64,000 bases of DNA from Geodermatophilus ruber. Its GTDB lineage: Bacteria; Actinomycetota; Actinomycetes; Mycobacteriales; Geodermatophilaceae. Shown here piece by piece: positions 59,965 to 64,000 of this stretch. Both the position numbers and the translations under genes were made by a program. The stretch is from assembly GCF_900114385.1 (NCBI RefSeq), contig NZ_FOSW01000008.1, positions 62,001 to 126,000 on the forward strand, in the 5' to 3' direction. The notes beneath the pieces were generated by a model. The model was not told the DNA's origin and made no database searches. It was given only the letters and a program-made list of their open reading frames with translations. Position 1 is the stretch's first letter. Each line of letters starts with the position of its first letter.

Positions 59965-60701
59965 CCAGCCACGAGCACGGCCCCGTGCAGGGCGAGCGAC
60001 GTCTGGCCCCGGCCGACGTCCGGAACGTCCAGTTCACGCGGGGGACCATGCTCCGCCCGGGCTACAGCGAGGACGAGGTCGACCGCTTCCTGCTGTGGAT
60101 GGCCGACGAGCTGGCCCACCTCCACGCGGACAAGGCGGAGCTGCGCGACCAGGTGCGCGCCCTCCAGGCGCAGGTGGCCGACGCCTCCGCGGTCGAGCCG
60201 CCGAGCGAGCAGGCCGTGCGCATACTGGCCACCGCGCAGCAGACGGCCGACAGCTACGTCGCCGAGGCCGAGGACTTCAGCCGGCAGATGACCACCGATG
60301 CCCGCGCGCAGTACGAGGAGCAGCTGCGCCGGGCGCGGGACAACGCGGGCGCGATCATCGCCGCGGCCCAGGAGGCCGCGGCCAAGCTGGTCGCTGGCGG
60401 GCAGCCCGCGCCCGACGCCGCCGAGCGCCCCACCACCCAGGAGCTCGAGGACCAGGTCGCCTACCTGAAGGCGTTCGCCCAGGCCTGCCGGGTGCAGCTG
60501 CGGGCCTACCTGGAGGCGCTGCTCACCGACGTCGAGACCGAGTGGGGCCGGGCCGACCCGGGCTCCCTGCCGCAGCCGCCCCTCCGGGCCCCGGCGCAGC
60601 GCTCGACCGCCGACGCCGCCTCCTCCGCGCTGAACGTGGCCCGCGAGGTGCCGCTGGACGACAGCACGGGCAGCTCCGGGGTGATCACGCCGCGCGGGTG
60701 A
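59961..60701 (+). CDS. DivIVA-like coiled-coil protein coupled to the globin gene
   Basis: This 246-residue protein has a DivIVA-type N-terminal segment (LAPADVRNVQFTRGTMLRPGYSEDEVDRFLLWMADELAHL, ~16-55) that carries the F-x-x-x-R-x-GYSEDEVD-FL motif. A long Ala/Glu-rich coiled coil follows (~60-200), then a Pro/Ser-rich tail. Such proteins mark curved or polar membranes and recruit partners. Overlap with the globin gene by ATGA means that both are translated together, so the globin may report oxygen or NO status to this scaffold; that is inference. Confidence 0.85.
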   Translation: MTSHEHGPVQGERRLAPADVRNVQFTRGTMLRPGYSEDEVDRFLLWMADELAHLHADKAELRDQVRALQAQVADASAVEPPSEQAVRILATAQQTADSYVAEAEDFSRQMTTDARAQYEEQLRRARDNAGAIIAAAQEAAAKLVAGGQPAPDAAERPTTQELEDQVAYLKAFAQACRVQLRAYLEALLTDVETEWGRADPGSLPQPPLRAPAQRSTADAASSALNVAREVPLDDSTGSSGVITPRG

Positions 60702-60713
60702 GCCCGGGACCGC

Positions 60714-60995
60714 TCAGCGGGCGGCGAAGTGCTCGCTGATCCGGCGGGCGTAGTACTGCTCCCAGGGCTGCGCCGGCTGCACGTCGGCGATCTCCCTGTC
60801 CAGGAGGACGAGGAGGTAGGTCAGCTCGCTGCGCACCGGTGTGCGTCCCAGCAGTTGCGGTAGCTCGGACAGCTCGACGAGCCACTGCGCGTACCAGGAC
60901 GCCCAGTCCGGGTCCTCCCCGTCGGTGATCCGGTAGACCCGGTGGTGGGTCTCGGCGGCCTCGTGCAGGAGATCGGCGATCGGTCCCGGTTCCAT
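60714..60995 (-). CDS. Uncharacterised 93-residue helical protein
   Basis: The sequence (IADLLHEAAETHHRVYRITDGEDPDWASWYAQWLVELSELPQLLGRTPVRSELTYLLVLLDREI) matches small conserved proteins of unknown function often seen in bacteria with the DG-DPDWA-WYA-WL pattern. No cofactor motif is visible. It lies 16 bases after the glyoxalase-type gene on the same strand and is probably co-transcribed with it. Confidence 0.8.
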   Translation of the reverse strand: MEPGPIADLLHEAAETHHRVYRITDGEDPDWASWYAQWLVELSELPQLLGRTPVRSELTYLLVLLDREIADVQPAQPWEQYYARRISEHFAAR

Positions 60996-61011
60996 TGCGG
61001 CCCGTCCCCGG

Positions 61012-61407
61012 TCAGCCGCGCGGCGCGGCCTGGTCGATGCACATGGTGTTGCCCTCGCTGTCCTTGAACCAGGCCGCCCGGCCCATGCCGTCCAGGGTGG
61101 CGATCTCGCCGTCCCACCGGACGCCGGGCATGTCCGCGTAGACCTCGAAGGTCACGCCCTTGGCCTTGAGGTCACGCACCTCGGCCTCGATGTCGTCGAC
61201 GTGCCACTGGGCGATCGTGTGCCCGGCCTGCCCGGCGTAGGCGGTCCGGTAGATCTGGAACGACGTCCCGCCCGCGGTCGTGTAGGCGAGGTACACCTCA
61301 TCGACCTCGAGGGTCGGGGAGAGGCCGAGCTTGTCGGCGTAGAAGTCCCGCGCGCGCCGCAGATCGGCCGCCGGGATGTTCGCCTCGACCCTGCTGGTGG
61401 TGAGCAT
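61012..61407 (-). CDS. Glyoxalase/bleomycin-resistance-type (VOC) protein
   Basis: This 131-residue protein has the paired beta-alpha-beta-beta-beta VOC layout: EANIPAADLRRARDFYADKLGLSPTLEVDEVYLAYTTAGGTSFQIYRT, then IAQWHVDDIEAEVRDLKAKGVTFEVY and AAWFKDSEGNTMCIDQ. The usual metal-ligand positions are partly kept (His in QWHVDD, Glu in DSEGN). The function could be detoxification or ring cleavage; it cannot be specified. The ATG at 61407 begins a typical N-terminus (LTTSRVEANIP). Confidence 0.88.
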   Translation of the reverse strand: MLTTSRVEANIPAADLRRARDFYADKLGLSPTLEVDEVYLAYTTAGGTSFQIYRTAYAGQAGHTIAQWHVDDIEAEVRDLKAKGVTFEVYADMPGVRWDGEIATLDGMGRAAWFKDSEGNTMCIDQAAPRG

Positions 61408-61602
61408 GCTTGCTCCCGACTCGCTGTCGTGCGCGCTGCACCGCTGGGGTGCCGCGACGCTAGTCCTGGCGCCGGCAGCGGGCAATGCCTGCGCCGACGC
61501 GGGAGCCCACCTCACCACGTCCGTGCTCCCGCCCGGGGGGTGCGCCAGGATGAGGTCCGCTCTCACCGCTGCACTCAGCCTCCGACTCCCGGGAGTCCCG
61601 CC

Positions 61603-62220
61603 GTGACCTCTCCTTCCGGCCAGCCGCCGGCCGCCATGGTCGTGCCCGCGTTCTTCGTGAAGCAGCGGATCACGATGATGGTCAACCGGTACGAGATCCT
61701 CGCCGCCAACCCCGACGGCAGCGAGGGGCAGATGCTGGCCTTCGCCGAGCAGAAGCGGATGAAGCTCAAGGAGGAGGTCGTCTTCTTCGCCGACGAGTCG
61801 AGGACCCGCCGGGTGTTCTCCTTCCGGGCGCGCCAGGTGCTCGACGTCTCGGCGCAGCACGACGTCCTGGACGAGAACGGCGTGGCGCTGGGCATGTTCA
61901 GCAAGGAGTTCGGCGCCAGCCTGCTCCGCTCGACGTGGCACCTGTCCGCGCCGGGCATCGAGGCCGTCGGCCAGGAGCGCCGCCCGCTCATCGCGATTCT
62001 CCGTCGGGTCTGGGACTTCATCCCCTACGTCGGCGACGTGTGGGTGCCCTTCGTCTTCCACTTCGACTTCGTCGACACCGCCACCGGCGCGGCCGTCCTG
62101 GTCAGCGAGCGGCAGAAGGCCATCCGCGACCGCTATGCCGTGACGGTGCCCGACCCCCGCCTGGACTTCCGCGTCGCGGCGTCCATGGCCGTGGCGCTGG
62201 ACGCCCTGCAGAGCCGCTGA
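61603..62220 (+). CDS. LURP-one-related/scramblase-like protein, paralogue 2
   Basis: This 205-residue protein has the LOR/tubby-like pattern: FFVKQRITMMVNRYEILAANPDGSEGQMLAFAEQKRMKLKEEVVFFADESRTRRVFSFRARQVLDVSAQHDVLDENGVALGMFSKEF, then VGDVWVPFVFHFDFVDTATG and a C-terminal hydrophobic helix MAVALDALQ. It is related in fold to the gene at 49738. The GTG start follows GGGAG. Role unknown; a lipid-binding or membrane-associated function is the family suggestion. Confidence 0.85.
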   Translation: MTSPSGQPPAAMVVPAFFVKQRITMMVNRYEILAANPDGSEGQMLAFAEQKRMKLKEEVVFFADESRTRRVFSFRARQVLDVSAQHDVLDENGVALGMFSKEFGASLLRSTWHLSAPGIEAVGQERRPLIAILRRVWDFIPYVGDVWVPFVFHFDFVDTATGAAVLVSERQKAIRDRYAVTVPDPRLDFRVAASMAVALDALQSR

Positions 62221-62613
62221 CCCCGGCGAGGAGGGGGGCACCGGCTGTCGACCGGTAGCCGCCACCCGACCATGCGCTGGCCTCCCCGCACACAGGATCC
62301 CCAGGACGACGTCGACTCCGGCGCAGCAGCACTCCTCCACATCGCCGCCCACGTAGGTCCCGTCGGCAGCGCCGTGTCCGGCCTCGCGGCCGGCATCCGG
62401 GGGGTGCCTGCACCCGCATGTCGTCGGCGCACTCGCCGACTGTGCGTGGGGCCTTGACGACTGTGATGCACGTCCCTAGCCTTTGACTCAGTGAGACGCC
62501 ATTCCGTTCAGCGGAACCACCTCACATGCATTGTGTCCTAACCGCAATACGGCGGGCTCTGTCACTCCCGGCATGGGAACGGCCTGTCGAACCACATCAA
62601 GGGAGATGCCTCC
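62221..62613. other. 393-bp gap with no supported gene; leader of the SDR operon
   Basis: No frame has a domain or ribosome site. A TTGACT hexamer at 62482-62487 could be a -35, but I see no good -10 at the right distance. A CCGTTC-AGC-GGAAC-like short palindrome lies near 62507-62517. The last 15 bases hold AAGGGAG before the SDR gene. Confidence 0.5.
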
Positions 62614-63444
62614 ATGGGACGTGTCGAGGGCAAGGTTGCATTCATCACCGGGGCGGCTCGCGGGCAGGGGCGGTCTCACGCGGTGCGGCTGGCCCAGGAG
62701 GGCGCCGACATCATCGCCGTCGACTTCTGCACCCAGATCGACACCGCCCCGTACGACCTGGCGACCCCTGAGGACCTGGCGCAGACGGTCAAGGAGATCG
62801 AGGCGCTCGATCGGCGGGTCGTCGCGGTCCAGGCCGACGTGCGGGACTACGGCGCGCTGAAGGCCGCGCTCGAGCAGGGCGTCGCCGAGCTCGGCAAGGT
62901 CGACATCGTCGTCGGAAACGCGGGAATCCTCAGCCTCGGTCGGGCGCACGAGCTCACCGAGCAGGAGTGGCAGGACATGCTGGACATCAACCTCACGGGC
63001 GTCTGGCACACCGTGAAGGCCGCCATCCCGCACATGCTCGAGGCCGACAACGGCGGGTCGATCATCCTGACCAGCTCCACCGCCGGCACCAAGGGGCTCG
63101 GCAACGCGGCCCACTACGTCGCCGCCAAGCACGGTGTCGTCGGCATCATGAAGACGCTCGCCGTCGAGCTGGGGCCGCACAACATCCGCGTGAACACGGT
63201 GCACCCCACCCAGGTGAACACGCCGCTGATCTTCCACAAGCCGCTGTACAAGGCGTTCCGGCCCGACCTCGAGGACCCGACGCTGGAGGACTTCATCCCG
63301 CCGTCGATCGGGATCAACCTCATCCCGGTTCCGTGGATCGAGTCCGTCGACGTCAGCAACGCGGTGCTGTTCCTCGCCTCCGACGAGGCGCGTTACGTCA
63401 CCGGCACCGAGCTGCGCATCGACGCCGGAGCCCTCACCAAGTAG
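62614..63444 (+). CDS. Mycofactocin-type short-chain dehydrogenase (carveol-dehydrogenase-like SDR)
   Basis: This 276-residue SDR has the coenzyme motif FITGAARGQGRSHAVRLAQEGADIIAVD at ~10-38. It carries an extra segment FCTQIDTAPYDLATPEDLAQTVKEIEALDRRVVAVQADVRD that characterises the mycofactocin-dependent SDR subfamily (TIGR03971). The N-A-G motif (VVGNAGIL), catalytic Ser (TSSTAG) and YVAAKHG (Tyr/Lys) are intact. In this subfamily NAD is held tightly and recycled by mycofactocin; no mycofactocin genes are in this window. AAGGGAG precedes the ATG. It probably forms an operon with the aldo/keto reductase. Confidence 0.9.
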   Translation: MGRVEGKVAFITGAARGQGRSHAVRLAQEGADIIAVDFCTQIDTAPYDLATPEDLAQTVKEIEALDRRVVAVQADVRDYGALKAALEQGVAELGKVDIVVGNAGILSLGRAHELTEQEWQDMLDINLTGVWHTVKAAIPHMLEADNGGSIILTSSTAGTKGLGNAAHYVAAKHGVVGIMKTLAVELGPHNIRVNTVHPTQVNTPLIFHKPLYKAFRPDLEDPTLEDFIPPSIGINLIPVPWIESVDVSNAVLFLASDEARYVTGTELRIDAGALTK

Positions 63445-63468
63445 TCCGCCGGGATGGTGACCGAGGCC

Positions 63469-63511
63469 AGGGATGGGTCGCGATCGACTGCGCGTCCCGC
63501 GACCCATCCCT
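63469..63511. terminator. Perfect hairpin between the SDR and aldo/keto reductase genes
   Basis: AGGGATGGGTCGCG (63469-63482) and CGCGACCCATCCCT (63498-63511) form a perfect 14-bp stem with a 15-base loop. It may end the SDR transcript or lower expression of the downstream reductase. Confidence 0.75.
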
Positions 63512-63555
63512 CAGTCCGGCCGGCGGTGCGGCCCCCACATCTCAAGGAGACAGGC

Positions 63556-64000
63556 ATGCAGACGCGTCCGCTCGGTCGGACCGGCGTGGAGCTGACGGTC
63601 CTCGGCATGGGCACCTGGGCGATCGGGGCGGGCAAGCGCCGCACCTCGAACCTGGGTCCGGTGGATGACGAGGAGTCGGTCGCCGCCATCCACCGCGCGC
63701 TGGATCTGGGGATCAACTGGATCGACACCGCGGCCTACTACGGCTTCGGGCACGCCGAGCGCATCGTCGCCCGGGCGCTGCGCGGCCTGCGGGAGCGGCC
63801 GCTGGTCTTCACCAAATGCGGGCTCGTGCCGAGCGAGGTCGCCGACTTCGAGAACCGCATCACCGCCGCCTCGATTCGCGAGGAGGCGGAGGCCAGCCTG
63901 GCCCGGCTGGAGACCGACGTCCTGGATCTGCTGATGATCCACTGGCCGATCCCCGACGACGACATCGAGGAGGGGTGGAGCGCGCTGGCCGACCTCAAGG
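63556..64000 (+). CDS. Aldo/keto reductase (5' part; continues past the right edge)
   Basis: The first 148 residues of a TIM-barrel aldo/keto reductase are visible: QTRPLGRTGVELTVLGMGTWAIG at the start, the catalytic Asp and Tyr in INWIDTAAYYGFGHAERIV, Lys in LVFTKCGLV and His in DLLMIHWPIPDD. The full tetrad is therefore present. AAGGAG lies before the ATG. The C-terminal half, with the NADP-binding loops, is outside the window, so substrate class cannot be judged. Confidence 0.94.
   Translation, partial: MQTRPLGRTGVELTVLGMGTWAIGAGKRRTSNLGPVDDEESVAAIHRALDLGINWIDTAAYYGFGHAERIVARALRGLRERPLVFTKCGLVPSEVADFENRITAASIREEAEASLARLETDVLDLLMIHWPIPDDDIEEGWSALADLK

Overview
The window is very GC-rich DNA, densely packed with genes. 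Overlapping ATGA/GTGA gene junctions, GTG/TTG starts and the gene content point to a motile, high-GC actinobacterium. A Geodermatophilaceae-type organism (Blastococcus, Geodermatophilus, Modestobacter) is my best inference; nothing in the sequence proves the genus. I saw no rRNA, tRNA, CRISPR array, insertion sequence or phage gene.

Positions 1-20100 form a flagellar locus. One tightly overlapping minus-strand operon reads flgB-flgC-fliE-fliF-fliG-fliH-fliI-fliJ-(NlpC/P60+SLT muralytic enzyme)-fliK-flgD, with flgD cut by the left edge. Upstream of it lie fliD-fliS-(FliT-position protein), the flagellin gene and a FliA-type sigma gene, all on the minus strand. Divergent from these, flgN-flgK-flgL-fliW and csrA run on the plus strand. 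They are followed by four little-known genes (17235-20072), one of them a divergent sigma-70-like protein. A secreted NlpC/P60-M15 peptidoglycan enzyme closes the region.

Positions 22100-38940 are conserved core genes: gltA, fumC, glpX, a DUF4245 protein, xseB-xseA, a lipid-droplet-associated-type protein, ispH, a DUF6542 protein and ychF. From memory, fum-glpX-DUF4245 and xseB-xseA-X-ispH-X-ychF match the order in Mycobacterium tuberculosis. rmuC, an ogt-alkA/ada DNA alkylation repair pair and a TetR regulator are inserted before ychF. A repeated hairpin element is attached to the stop codons of gltA and glpX.

Positions 38940-49400 look like an accessory catabolic cluster. It holds a MarR regulator, an HpaB-type FADH2 monooxygenase, a three-gene ABC importer, an HpaC-type flavin reductase, a PPOX-fold protein, a Dabb protein, a cyclase/formamidase-type hydrolase and a nitrilase-family amidase. 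Near-identical palindromes sit on the promoter of the MarR gene and on that of the reductase transcript, so the two halves probably form one regulon for uptake and ring opening of an aromatic, possibly N-heterocyclic, compound.

Positions 49400-64000 are mixed accessory genes: two LURP-one-related paralogues, a lipoprotein with an odd start codon, a CaCA exchanger, hydrolases, an MFS transporter, a LysR/hydrolase pair, PspC, a globin-oxidoreductase coupled to a DivIVA-like protein, a mycofactocin-type SDR and an aldo/keto reductase cut by the right edge. A decayed SixA phosphatase and a possible antiporter remnant lie between them.
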